Source: Diadema setosum (Eukaryota; Echinodermata; Echinoidea; Diadematoida; Diadematidae). Taken from it: a stretch of 64,000 bases of DNA. The stretch lies in contig NC_092693.1 of assembly GCF_964275005.1 (NCBI RefSeq), positions 29,524,173 through 29,588,172 of the forward strand, written 5' to 3'. The stretch's first letter is position 1. Every line of letters starts with the position of its first letter. The translations under genes were made by a program, and so were the position numbers. Shown one piece after another: positions 1 through 10,700 of this stretch. The notes below the pieces were generated by a model. It saw nothing but the letters and a program-made list of their open reading frames with translations. It was not told the origin of the DNA and did no database searches.

Positions 1-786
1 AAAGGAGGCAGTGCTTTCGTTAAACAAAGTCTCCAAATGTCTCAAGTATAATTGCACAAAGTAAAGCATATACGAAATTCGCGACCTTCGTTATAACGAG
101 ATGATAAACCTTACTTCCATTTCGGATTAACAAACCTTCAGAATAACAAACACCAACCGCGTACATCTGTATGAAATGTCTGACACTATATTGGATTTCA
201 GAGAAATGCAAAAAGAAAAGGAAAAACATCATAAATCATTATCACGCTTTCAGTGCAAAAACTTTTTTTTTGCGCTATAAAATTATGTGGACGCATTCTT
301 CGAGGAGAGGTGTTTTTTTTTTGCCTCCCTAATGATTTTTTCTTCTTTTCAGACTCCTTGTGGACAAAACGGGTATACGATGTACATGAAGTTGAGGTTC
401 AATCATCAACATGAATTCAATATTACATTTTGCAGTCTCCCACGCGAAACTAAAGAAAAAAACTTTTGGAAAACCCTCTTGTTTTCCTTCTTACCCGACT
501 ACGCTTGGCTTGCTCGAATCAACTGTTGTATGGTATGCACCATTTTGCGTGCAAATCTTTGCAAAGAAAACAAACATTCGGTTCATATAAAATGTATTTA
601 TATCGCAATAAAACATCACGCCAGATAGGTGTTATTTTGGGTCCTTTGTAAGTTGTTAGTACTGTAAATATATTACACGCCTACATTCACGCTTAAACAA
701 ATATAGATAAAAATTTATCTCTTTGTACAACAACTATGAAAAGGCAACTCCAGAATACTGCTTGTTGAATTCCTGGGAGACTGTAG
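1..786. other. AT-rich non-coding flank
   Basis: No gene is supported here. The short open frames have no recognisable domain and are broken by T- and A-rich tracts. The stretch ends at the left terminal inverted repeat of the Polinton-like element. I see no splice-flanked coding segment on either strand. Confidence 0.5.
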
Positions 787-943
787 AGAATAAGGAAATC
801 CAATCGACTCCAAATGCTTGAGTGAGCACGAACAATGGGTGAGATGACGTCATCGCATTAGCATAACAATATGTTTATTTGCATAGTAGGTCAGGATGCC
901 CTCTTCGGTAACTAGGCAACGGGTAAAAAAACAAATCGCGTGT
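787..943 (+). repeat. Left terminal inverted repeat of Polinton-like element
   Basis: By eye it matches the reverse complement of 5602-5757 over its whole length with about 20 differences. It shares blocks such as CCAAATGCTTGAGTGAG, CGGTAACTAGGCAACGGG and CAAATCGCGTGT. Similarity stops abruptly after CGCGTGT at 943, which defines the inner edge. Confidence 0.88.
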
Positions 944-1495
944 GGAAGGAGGTATGTAATGTGAATATGTATCGGTAGAGCGACCGAGTGTACATGGCTC
1001 TCCCTGTATAATTGTTGATTATACGGGGCATAAGCAACCAGCTACCACCTGGTGCATAGCAACCACCATCCAGTGGTATTTCTTGTAACTATAGGGCCAT
1101 AAACAAAACAAAAAAAAACCCCTCTATAAATATTGCAATCTTGACATTTGAATCATTAATCGAGATCTGCAGCCTGATGACTTCGTAGCTCTGGAAGAGG
1201 AGACATCATCGGAACAAGTTCTGACTTGCAGTGGATGTAAACACCCGGAAAAGTGTACATCAATATTACATTTTCTACGTTGTATTCCATCGTTGAGTTG
1301 GTGACCTGAGAACGTGTTGCGCGTATTAAAATATGTTAAACGAGGTCGACAGTTAACATTGATAAAGCTAAGCATGTGCACTAAGGTGTTGTGATTGAGG
1401 TAGGGAGTATATTGGTAGCGGATAACGTGTCATTTTATGTAAATATCTCTGCTTCTTCTTCTTGCTTGTGGTCTGTCTGTCTGATCTGTCATCTT
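944..1495. other. Polinton interior left of the nested LINE fragment; unassigned
   Basis: No recognisable Polinton gene. The one suggestive stretch is a plus-strand open frame at about 1164-1304 that encodes an acidic segment followed by a Cys-x2-Cys...Cys pattern (CSGCKHPEKC) and stops at TGA 1302-1304. It has no start codon and could be a worn-out piece of a zinc-binding protein, but that is speculation. Confidence 0.3.
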
Positions 1496-2037
1496 GAGTC
1501 TTATGCAGTGAAGACTGCGTCCCGCAGCCAGGACCTGGCAGCAGGGGTGAGGCTACGGAGGGCAGTCCATCCTCCCGCCAGGCGATGGATGGTGCAGTCC
1601 TCTACCAGGTGATCTATCTGCTGTCTGTATTTCCCCGCAGTCGCATCTGTCTGTCTCTGACAGTTTCCACTGATGCAGGCATGCCTGGAAGCGCCCGACT
1701 CCAGTGCGGAGTCGATTAAGGCGACACCAGTCCTTTCGTGGGAGGTCGCAGCCAGAGGGATGAGATGTAAGTGGCAGCATGTTAGTGAGTCTGCCTGCAG
1801 GCTGTTGCTCCTTCCATTTGTTTTTGAGCCAGGCCTTCCGACTGAGGTTCCTGTTCTCTGAGGAGAGGGCTTGTGCAGTCCTGATAAAAGGCTTCCTGCT
1901 TTTGAGGCGCTGTCTATAGGGAGGGCAGCGTGCATCTTGGTGTGGAGGGGATGGTATTCTTCCGTGTCAGCCTTCAGTGCTGCCTGTCTTGTAGCGGCTT
2001 CTCTTCTGAGGTGATGGGGTGGAATGCCTGCTAGCAC
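1496..2037 (-). pseudogene. Non-LTR retrotransposon reverse transcriptase, C-terminal fragment
   Basis: Two minus-strand frames together show the C-terminal region of a LINE reverse-transcriptase polyprotein. It opens with LAGIPPHHLRREAA. A second frame gives NRLRTGVGRFQACLHQW and the Cys motif CDCGE, and the first frame then resumes with DHLVEDCTIHRLAGG and ends at a stop codon near 1501. A Cys-x-Cys...His...Cys knuckle after a conserved LNR(F/L)RTG block is familiar from this region of animal LINE proteins. At least two frameshifts separate the parts and no catalytic RT core remains, so it is a dead 3' piece. It is antisense to the Polinton genes and inserted within the Polinton. The exact LINE clade is not clear. 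Confidence 0.7.
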
Positions 2038-2211
2038 AGGGAGCGTTCAGCTGTATGTGTGTATACGCGTACTTTCGAAAACATGAAAACGTGGTCGCAT
2101 AGACATTCATAATCTTTTGTTCTCGTCATCTTAGCGCATGACCGTGAATGTCTTTGATGACTAGAATTCTGACAAAAATTTGTAAGCTTATTTTTCTCCG
2201 TTTGTCTTGTC

Positions 2212-3003
2212 GTATCTAGTATGTCCGGAAACATGACTCCTGAGTAGTCTAGCCAAGACGAGCGCGAACATCAGGCCCTCTACGCTACATAAAATATATG
2301 GCAAGCGCTAGACAGAGGTGGCATGCGCAAAGGAGGAGAGAACACAGGCAACAAGCGGTAGATCAGCGCAGGAGACTCCTCAACTGGAATGAGTTGGAGA
2401 GTGGAGAGGAAGGGAACTCCTCCGATCCCGATATTCCCCAAGCTGGCCAAGGTGATAACATGATAAAGTGTCTGCTCACAATACATATTCATAATCCGCT
2501 TCATATAGGATAGTGCGATGCCGTGACAGCCAAGATATATACGACACGCAAGAGTCCTTCCCACCATCGTCTTCCTCACCGACAGACAACTCTCTCACCG
2601 CACCCTCTCAACTTGACTCTATCGTAGACACACAAAGGAATTTATTTTCCGAGCCGATGGAATCAACGAGTGCCGAGAATCCTGACCAACCTTCCGACAG
2701 TCAGATATCGGATCGGGATGTCTCGCAGAGGGATGTCATCGCGCCAGAAAAAGTGTAGGCATCAGATATACGTATCCAAGATCAGCTAATGACATCTGTA
2801 TTATACATACACATATCATACTTATACAAGTTGTATACGTATATAATATGTATCGTATGGCGTGGTATCATATCTTAATGTCGGCGATTCATTTTTTTTT
2901 TCAGGAAAGGATCTGAGAATTCTACTCCATTCAGCAGAGGGAAGAAAGGGAGGCGCCGCAATTCAGAGGACACATTATCGATTATAGACTAACTGTTCGA
3001 TCT
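2212..3003 (+). pseudogene. Degenerate upstream (N-terminal) region of the Polinton polymerase gene
   Basis: Low-complexity, highly charged open stretches in several frames precede the recognisable polymerase. An Arg/Gln-rich segment (about 2298-2400, ending NWNELE) is followed by an acidic, Ser/Asp/Pro-rich segment (2513-2758). Disordered N-terminal extensions of this kind occur in Polinton PolB proteins, so I read it as the decayed 5' part of the same gene. A possible spliced intron at about 2757-2904 would join GT to the frame after a strong TTTTTTTTTCAG acceptor. The assignment rests on position and composition, not on a catalytic motif. Confidence 0.35.
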
Positions 3004-5055
3004 ATGGAGAATCTTCTGACCCGCCATGACGTGGTGAGTGCATTGCTTCAGAGCATCATAAGACGAGTAAGGGCAAACTTTGAGAAAAGCGATGAGGTAG
3101 GCTTTGTCATATCGTCTCCCAACTTGACGCCTGCTGTGGGCATACCATCAACACGAGTACACCAACTCACGGTGGAGCGAATCATCGCTCTCATCGAACA
3201 AATTTTGCAATCTAACGAGGATTTCGGCTCTTTGGGGGATTAATCTAAAGGTTGTCCACATCCAGATGCCTGAGGGCCTGAGGGAGGCAAGTCTACAGAA
3301 AACATGATCCCCATGGACCGCTTCATCAAAAAGGAAAGACTCATTCAAAATTCTAACAAAGATAATCTCTGTTGTGGGGGGGGGGGGGGGGCTCTAGCCG
3401 TGGCCATGGCCCATGTCAATAAAAATGAAGACCCGCTAACATTTCCATCAATATTAATTAAGGACCCTAGTAGATACAGAACCCAAAATCTAAAAGCCAA
3501 TGAATTGTACGCAGCTGCTGCAGTGGACAAAGACAAAAGATGTGGGTTCTCTGAACTTGAACAATTTCAAAAGTACTTACAAGACAAAGGCTAACGAATC
3601 GTTAGGGTCACATGGGCTATTCTACAAGGGCTCGCAAGTTGGCAGAATACTGTGAGCGATGTAAAACGTAGGTGATCAAAGACGGGTATCACTACTTTAT
3701 GCGTCCTCTCCCCATCCCAACAAGAAAAGAAGCAAACAGAAAGAAGGATCCAAAGACAAACAGAAATTCATCTTTTTTTATTTCGAATGCAGACAGGATG
3801 ACGAAGTGACTCAAGTGACCACGCGCCTGTCTTTAAACACATTCCAAATTTGTGCATTGCACTCAGAAGTGCGTCAAGACTGTCTCGAGGATAAACGGGA
3901 TAATATTTTCACAACTTGTGGTGTTAGGGAACACATTTTTAAAGGGGACGACAACTAGAAAAATTCTGCAAGTGGTTATTCGGTACGCAAGAGGATCATA
4001 GAGGGGTAATTGCCATCCCTCACAATGCTTTCCAAGAACCCCGTCGACCGCGTGACGCATTTAACGGAGACAGGACAAAAATGCCATGCATAGACATACA
4101 CTGTCAGATTCAGGGTAACGAGCGCATCAAGTGCGTAGATGTTTGTAGCTTATATCCATGGGTGAGCAAATATGGGGAGTCTCCCTTAGGGCATCCTGAC
4201 GTCTTCACAAGCAATTTCGATGACATTGATCATTATTTTGGTGTCATGAAGTGTAAAGTATATCCACCCCATCAGCTCTTACATCCTGTTCTCAATTACA
4301 GAAGAGAAGGTGGGAAACTTCTCTTCCCACTTTGCCGCTCGTGCGCAAACACTAAGCAAATGACACCTTGTAAGCATTTGGATAAGGAGAGAGCGTTCTC
4401 GTCAACCTGTGTTTCTGAAGAAGTGAAAAGGCGGTCGAACTCGGTTACCGCGCGGCTAAACCCAATGTCAAGCAAATACAACCCAGAATCAAAAGAAGGG
4501 AGGCTTTTTAGGGAGTACATAGATCTATATCTGAAGGTAAAGCAAGAGCCAAGTGGCTGGCCTTCAGAATGCATTCCCGAAAGTGGTAATGTACAGGGGC
4601 AATCGCTCGATGCGCGACAAAAGTATGTGGAATCCTATTATGAGAAAGAAAGGGTGCTATTGGACGACACCAAAATTGAAAAGAATAGTGAACTGAGGGC
4701 TGTCTCTAAAATGGCCCTGAACTCTTTCTGAAGAAAGCTAAGGACAGAGAAACAATATGACAAAGACTGAATATTTTGAATATCCACAAGAATTTTTCTC
4801 CGTCATCTAAAAATCCAGATGGAAAGATGAAAAATGTTGTTCAAGTAAACTGAAAACCGCAGTTCTGGGGGCTTGTAAGGTGCGAGGAATCAATTCGCGG
4901 AGAACGTGGCCTCACTACTGTCACAAACCCTGACAGAATCGCGCGCATGAAGGACACGGGTTTCGTGACGCTAACGGAGAACAAAATCCATCGCATTGTC
5001 TACGACAAACGCGTTAGAAAAGATGGCTTCAATACTATTCCTTACGGATTCTGAA
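3004..5055 (+). pseudogene. DNA polymerase type B (protein-primed, Polinton/adintovirus family), broken
   Basis: Pieces of one polymerase lie in order but in different frames. 3004-3243 is an N-terminal conserved block (GFVISSPNL, HQLTVERI, LQSNEDF). 3304-3594 continues it (IQNSNKDNLC, LAVAMAHVNK) and is interrupted by a run of 14 G at the expected Arg-Ala position. 3600-4060 has only scattered exonuclease-domain remnants. 4081-4731 is the best-preserved part and holds the conserved VDVCSLYPWV motif, a Cys-rich insertion and a KMALNSF motif. 4919-5053 is the C-terminal end (VTNPDRI..., then a basic stretch ending TIPYGF). Between about 4860 and 4918 the palm region with the catalytic YxDTDS motif is absent, so the protein cannot polymerise. 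Stops and frameshifts show long decay. Confidence 0.8.
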
Positions 5056-5179
5056 GCCGAAAGCTTAATCTTTAACTATCCCTCTCTAACCTCTTGCCTC
5101 ATTTCTTCTTAAGCATCATTTACCGGATCGATATTTAGCAATGAATATCGTCGGAGTAGCATCGACAGCGTCATTCGTC

Positions 5180-5545
5180 ATGTCCCGACGATTAGAGGAA
5201 AACGCTCCTTATCTCCACGTCCTGGCAAAGGGAAGTCGGACACAGAGGAACGGTGTTTTAAAGGGTGTAAATAAGGACCTCGTGGAATGTCTTTGCGAAT
5301 GCGCTCTAAATATTCTGCATGGTAACGTCCCGCTAACCTCTCAGCAGAAACGGAACTTACGGTGTCACAAAAACACCCGTCGAGCTCTCGGAAGCAGAAC
5401 AACCGTTTCCCTGACAGAGAAGAAAACGAAATCTGTCAATCAGACAACACTAGCTGCACCCGTGCTCGGCATTTTGGGCAAGCCCATCATAAGGGGTAGT
5501 AAGAAGGGCATAGCTTGTCGTAGACGAAGAAGGACCAAGAAATAG
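5180..5545 (+). CDS. Small basic protein of Polinton/adintovirus-like element (pX-like, tentative)
   Basis: An uninterrupted ORF of 121 residues if started at the ATG at 5180, or 134 from the ATG at 5141. I prefer 5180 because recognisable sequence begins there (MSRRLEENAPYL). It has a predicted helical middle (KDLVECLCECALNILHGN), the motif VPLTSQQKRNL followed by basic residues, a hydrophobic AAPVLGILG segment and an Arg/Lys-rich tail. From memory this matches a small protein found beside PolB in Polinton/adintovirus-like elements and compared with adenovirus core protein X. That functional label is uncertain. It is the only intact coding sequence in an otherwise ruined element. Confidence 0.6.
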   Translation: MSRRLEENAPYLHVLAKGSRTQRNGVLKGVNKDLVECLCECALNILHGNVPLTSQQKRNLRCHKNTRRALGSRTTVSLTEKKTKSVNQTTLAAPVLGILGKPIIRGSKKGIACRRRRRTKK

Positions 5546-5601
5546 CTCTCAAACATGCAGCATGCTCGGAAAATGGTGCTTGTTCTTCATGACGTAGCCC
5601 A

Positions 5602-5757
5602 ACACGCGATTTGTTTGTTTGCCCGTTGCCTAGTTACCGAAGAGGGCGCCCTGACCTACTGTGCAAATAAACCTATTGTAATGGTGATGCGATGACGTCG
5701 TCGCACCTTTATTCGTTCTCACTCAAGCATTTGGGGTCGATTGGACTTCCTTATTCT
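5602..5757 (-). repeat. Right terminal inverted repeat of Polinton-like element
   Basis: Reverse-complement partner of 787-943. The outer end reads ...CCTTATTCT and the inner edge is ACACGCGATTTG at 5602. Intact CAACGGG and CTCTTCGGTAACTAGG blocks pair with the left copy. Confidence 0.88.
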
Positions 5758-6313
5758 ATGAATGTAGACGAAATACTCATGAAAAAAAAAAAACTTTTTG
5801 ATGAACATATCTACCTCCTCTCCCGCCCCCATCTCTCTCTCTCTACCTCTAAGTTGTTACTCACGCAGACAATCTGTGTCATGCAAATTCACAATGTTGA
5901 AAACCTCCACATATAAGGAATACCCTTTTCACTTCTCTGGTATCAACATTTTTACAATGTTAACCAGTGATAGCATTTCCCATTTCTGAAAAGCAGCTAT
6001 AAAGTCACGTGTACTGTAGTCATATACATGCAGTAACAAACGATTTTACATAAAATATCCCCTGTAAGGTCTAGATAAATGACACATTTGATAATAAGGG
6101 CCTTCTTGTACAAGTATACCGCCATGACGAAACTTTGGTTCATATTTTTATATATTATATTTCTTTTTTTCTTCCCCCTCACGTTCATCATTCGCAGAAT
6201 AAAAGTTTGTCAGCCTCATAAGTACAGCTTCATATCCAGCCTCATTTTCTTCTGTATAAAAATGCAAAATATGATTTTATGAAAACATAACAGAACAGAA
6301 ACAAGAAACCTAT

Positions 6314-6440
6314 AGTTTGAAAGCTAAGAGATGACATTATGCATGAGTTGGAAGAAGTTGACTCCAGCGAATCACAAATCAACCACTACATCAAAGCAGT
6401 AAAATCATGGCATTTCAACCACGGAGAGAAATTGGCAAAA
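6314..6440 (+). repeat. Dispersed coding-like repeat, copy 1
   Basis: About 100 bp is closely similar to 37888-37985. Both copies keep an open frame encoding DDIM(H/Y)ELEEVDS(S/T)ES, then IN.YIKA(V/L)KSWH. Several differences between the copies are synonymous or conservative. In this copy the frame continues for about nine more codons to a stop near 6441. An in-frame TGA lies just upstream in both copies, so this looks like a captured exon or a transposon-protein fragment, not a gene. Confidence 0.5.
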
Positions 6441-6705
6441 TAGAAAGACTGTAAGTCACAGAATACAAGACACGCTTCCGGTCATGAAAATTATTTCATT
6501 TTCAGCCTTGTTGACGTTTGTCACTGAAACATTACCGAATTTTAGGCCTATACATTCTAAATATAATATATATACATATATACAGTAAATATTATATATC
6601 ATATACATGCACTGAAAGAAATTAGACTGAGGTGGACGTTGCTCTCCATCTTGAGTACATTTTGTATACATACATGTATACTATTATACATGTATTTACA
6701 TAATG

Positions 6706-6930
6706 CAGGGCTCAAAAAAGCGGTGGCACGGTTGCCCAGAAACAAGGAATAATGTATAATCGGGCCATAAAATTTCCAAAGACATGTGTGGGTTATCTTA
6801 TGGTGACCCGATCGGACAACTAAGATGCAAAATTTGATTGTTATGTGTCCTTTTAATTTGGACCAATACATTGTTGTTTTTTGAGCCAAAAGAGGAAAAA
6901 AAGTATATAGCGTCTAAATGTCGAGCCCTG
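6706..6930. mobile_element. Short non-autonomous DNA transposon (possibly hAT-like)
   Basis: The segment starts CAGGGCTC and ends GAGCCCTG, with further inverted similarity just inside (CTCAAAAAA against TTTTTTGAGCC, the latter offset inward). CAGGG termini are typical of hAT elements. No matching 8-bp target duplication is visible in the flanks, so the class is tentative. It has no coding capacity. Confidence 0.45.
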
Positions 6931-6943
6931 ATGTATATCTACA

Positions 6944-6946
<3 letters not shown>

Positions 6947-6980
<34 letters not shown>
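6947..6980. repeat. (TA)n microsatellite
   Basis: Uninterrupted alternating TA of about 34 bp, followed by more degenerate TA-rich sequence to about 7020. Confidence 0.9.
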
Positions 6981-6981
<1 letters not shown>

Positions 6982-7594
6982 CACATATAACAAATATATA
7001 TATTATTTACGTATATAATTATACACCTCATGTGAACACTGTCGTCATGTTACCCTGATAAACTGTGATCAATACTTATTGGCTTACAAATATTCAAACA
7101 TCAATCAACATTAAAATTCTGTGTTCGACAATTAAATGTTCCAAAAGGTTTGAATCACCTCCTTTCTAAATTTGATATGCCAAGATTATTTCAAGACTTT
7201 CGATTACTTTAGATTTCACAAGCCTGTTGCAATGGTGTTCTTAATTGAACTACCGGGTATTGACAAAACACCCAAAGGCCAAACTGTACAAAGTATCTAT
7301 TCAATGGTACAAAGTTCTTTATGGACAGCTTGAGTCTGGACCATTTAAGATGTATGAAAATTTGAAAAAAAAGTCTGCTTGGTGAATTTTTCCTGGATTT
7401 TGTGGTGAAATTAACCAGTACAAATCCAGTTCGGAAGACTACTGGACCGTAAGATTTGTCTGTAATTCAACCACAGTGCATGAGAAGAGGAAGAGAAACT
7501 CTCTACTTCCAGAAGGACGGTTAACTCTCTGTCTCTCTCTAATACTGGTGCAAGCAGATGTCAGTGGTAAACCACAGCAGTAGTTCTCATAGGC

Positions 7595-7785
7595 TTAAAT
7601 CGAACTCTGTGGCTGTGTTGTTACGGGCTGTCCTAAAGTCTGCAATTCCGTGAGAGCGCCACCATAGTTGTAAAACGGATACCTCGGAGCGTAGGTGATA
7701 GTCCCGAAGTTGCCTTCTTCCCCGGGAATCTCTTGAGCGCCACCTATGGCCATCTCATATGTCGGGGGAGGTGGAAGATCATCAA
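7595..7785 (-). CDS. ARRDC-like gene, last coding exon with PPxY motif
   Basis: The acceptor ccatccag|TT completes the split codon, then DDLPPPPTYEMA carries the PPTY motif. A further Tyr-rich segment (YAPRYPFYNYGG) and a TAA stop at 7595-7597 follow. Confidence 0.84.
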
Positions 7786-10700
7786 CTGGATGGTGAGAAA
7801 GAAGTACAAAGGTATGGTAAAATGGTAAAAAATGCAAAGGTTTTATTCAAGTTTAAAGACTGTAAAAAATGAGCCACATTGATACAAACACTAACTAAAA
7901 CGTACATAAAACACAATCATGCACACAAATTTAGATATATTTAGGTGACAAAATAATTACGTGGTACTTCGTCCAGAGCCGGCTGATAACCTGCTGACAT
8001 ATCCACAGCCGGAGGCGGATCCGCTGGAAACACCTTGTTTGAAGGAAGCATGCCGCTCCGCTGTACATCATTAGGTTGAGATTGCGGTGGTGTCTGTTGC
8101 GTTTGCGGTGGCAGTGGCGGTTGCAGTTGCTGTTGCGGTTGCGGGTGCGGTGGCACCTGTGGTGGCTGCTGGTAGCCTTGTGGTGGTGGTGGTCCTTGAG
8201 ATGGAGGGTACCCTTGGCTCAATGATGGTTGCTGCATGTGTGGTTGGGGGTATGCTTGCGGTTGTTGCTGGACTGGTGGGGGTTGCGGAGGCGCGTGCGG
8301 ACGAGCAATGGCGGGAACGGTACCAATGGTGACGGGAAATGGCACCTCGAGATCCAATGGGGTTCCGGCCACATCCCCCACAATCTGGAATTATGGAGAG
8401 ATTTTTTTTTCCTTATCAATAATGACACGAAGCACACTATTCATCATGATCTCTAGTGTTGGATTTCTTTTATGTAGTAATTATTCACTCGGTTGCCAAT
8501 TGCAGACCTCGCCAATAGTGTTATTCCAGGTGAAAAAAAAAAATATATATTTGACTGAGTGCATTTATGTGATGAGATGTAATAGTGGCAGGTTCTGTAA
8601 GTACACTGTATTGTTCTTGTCGCACAATCTGCCATGACAACTGCCAGCACTGGCCGATTACAGCTATCCGTTTGACAAAAAGCTGTCACAGAAAACCAAT
8701 GCAGTTGTCTTGAGGAACACAAACCCATCTCACCAGCATATCCCAGAATCAACATTGCAATGTCATGACAGAGACATCACATAATGAGTACGATAAAACA
8801 AATACACCAAGCCCTACTTGATCCATCAGCTAGAAGACTTTCAAATTCTTTATCTATGGAGCAGTACCTCACCTTTCTGAAAATGCTGGTGTTATGATAA
8901 GGGAAATTTGAAGGTAATTTGGCAAATAGAGTAAGACAGAAATTCTACTTCGAGCTTGATATCATTTTTTTTTTTCAAGCAGAAGCAGAACGATTCAAAC
9001 CATTTATTTTTTTTTCCAAATTACTTGCAAAGGTATCCTGATAGCAGAATTGTATATCAGTGATGGTCATTCATTATCAAAAACTCGGCCTTACCAAAGC
9101 TAAGTAATTGACAGCATTAGCCGTTAATTACAATTACAAAGAGTAAATATGAACAGCACTCCATACATCATAAATATTGACTCCATCGGGAAAGCTTAGC
9201 AGACGGTCTTCGACAGAGTAGAAATCGATAATCCTATAATTTTATGATAATAATTACAAGTAGCCTATAATCTAATCTATTTCCCCCCGCAAACTGATTC
9301 TAACGGTTGTATACTGCCTGTAAATTACTTCCAGGGGTATCTTTTAGGCTTACTGTAAATCAGTTTGAAGATTTATCATCAGAAAGTTGGTCTTACCGCA
9401 ACAACATATCTGACGTCGATGTTTGGGCACGACTCGAAGTTGTTCGGAGCAATCGGTGTGATTAGCAAGGGTAGATTGTCGTAGTTGAGCGACCCCATCT
9501 CTTCACAGCCGTCCAACTTGACCTCGGCCACGACCTTTGAACTTCGCCGCGTGTGAGTCGACGATCCATGGTGAGCCGTCCATGTGACCTTCTGCTCAAT
9601 TAATTACGAATCATTACATGAACTCATCGCCACTTAAGTAATTCCAAACTGCAAGCACTGGATATCTACTTGGATGAAAACTGAGGGGTGGCTGGGGAAT
9701 GATCAGTAATACTATAGTAGTTGACAAAATTGTCCATTGCAGCTAGAAAAAAAATCAATCTATATACTTACGATCATTTACGCCTGTGCTATCATTTATT
9801 TTATACCCGGAACAGATCGTGCAAAATTCTGACCACTTTAACTTACACTCTGTCTTTCATCTGATAAAGGCACATTATAGGTTCTAGCGCATATGTTTTT
9901 TCTTGTAGCAGCAGTACAATGACGCGGATAAATGAATGAATGGATTTTTTACATTTTATTTATCACTTAAAAGGTACGAATAAGAAGTAGAATTTGAAGT
10001 AATCACTACTTTACCAACATTTTAACTCAGGTTATTAGGGGGCACTTTGACTCAATTTCGTTATCATTGTCTTCACACAATGGCATGTCCTTCTACTGAC
10101 CTGCTGTAGCTGGGCCCTGACGTTATGAATGGACCTGTTGCTGTTGTTGTTGAGACGGGCAGAGAAGACGAGCCGCTCACCGGGCACGTAGCCTTGCTTG
10201 TCCACAGACGCATTCAGTACGATAGGACCCGACTCACAGCAGCAGCAGCACACTGTCTTCTGCATCGACCCTTCCTGCGGAGACTACCGACCAATGAACA
10301 ATGAGAAGATTAATAGGCGCGTTGTTCTACACATCGTTTTTGTCCCACCCTCAAGTTCTAAAGACCCCGTTCCACTAGCACGATCTGGACCCCGATCTAT
10401 CACATCGGCCTAGAGCGGCAAAAGCGTAGAGGAATCGGTTTAAATCGAAAACATCGTAGCAGCAGCGTTTGGAAGACGGGGCTGTGGGGCTCGAGCGGGT
10501 ATTTTATTCAAATCAAATTTTCAGAACAAATTTTGAACATGTTCAAAATTTCTTCCCGATCTCTCCGATCAAAATTGCTCCATTTTTAATCATTCTGCAA
10601 CAGCCGGTGGAGTTTCAAGGTGGTACAATGTTGTACTAATTTTGGCTATTAATCAGCGTTTAACCAGGTACGGGAGCAACTTCGGGTGAATTGCAAATTC

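Larger units (their letters stand above)
787..5757. mobile_element. Internally deleted Polinton/Maverick (adintovirus-like) element
   Basis: A 4,971-bp element bounded by inverted repeats of 157 and 156 bp (787-943 and 5602-5757). Both ends begin AGAATAAGGAA reading inward, which fits the AG...CT termini known for Polintons. The interior holds remains of a type-B DNA polymerase in the plus direction and a small basic ORF beside it, a pairing I recall from Polinton/adintovirus-like elements. Autonomous Polintons are usually 15-20 kb and carry integrase, ATPase, protease and capsid genes. None of these is visible, so this is a deletion derivative. A fragment of a non-LTR retrotransposon is nested at 1496-2037. 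A clean 6-bp target duplication was not found: the left flank is CTGTAG, and the right flank has ATGTAG starting 4 bp beyond the repeat end. Confidence 0.8.
5758..7594. other. Repeat-rich intergenic DNA and probable 3' UTR/flank of the arrestin gene
   Basis: No coding exon is supported. It lies downstream of the minus-strand stop codon at 7595-7597, so its right part should include the 3' UTR. No canonical AATAAA on the minus strand stands out, and a variant ATTAAA lies near 6852-6857. The stretch also contains a coding-like repeat (6314-6440), a CAGGG-ended foldback element and an (AT)n tract. Confidence 0.4.

Noticed and set aside
8087..8637. Plus-strand frames opposite the Pro/Gln-rich arrestin exon
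   Set aside because: Antisense shadows of exon 6; composition follows from the sense repeats.
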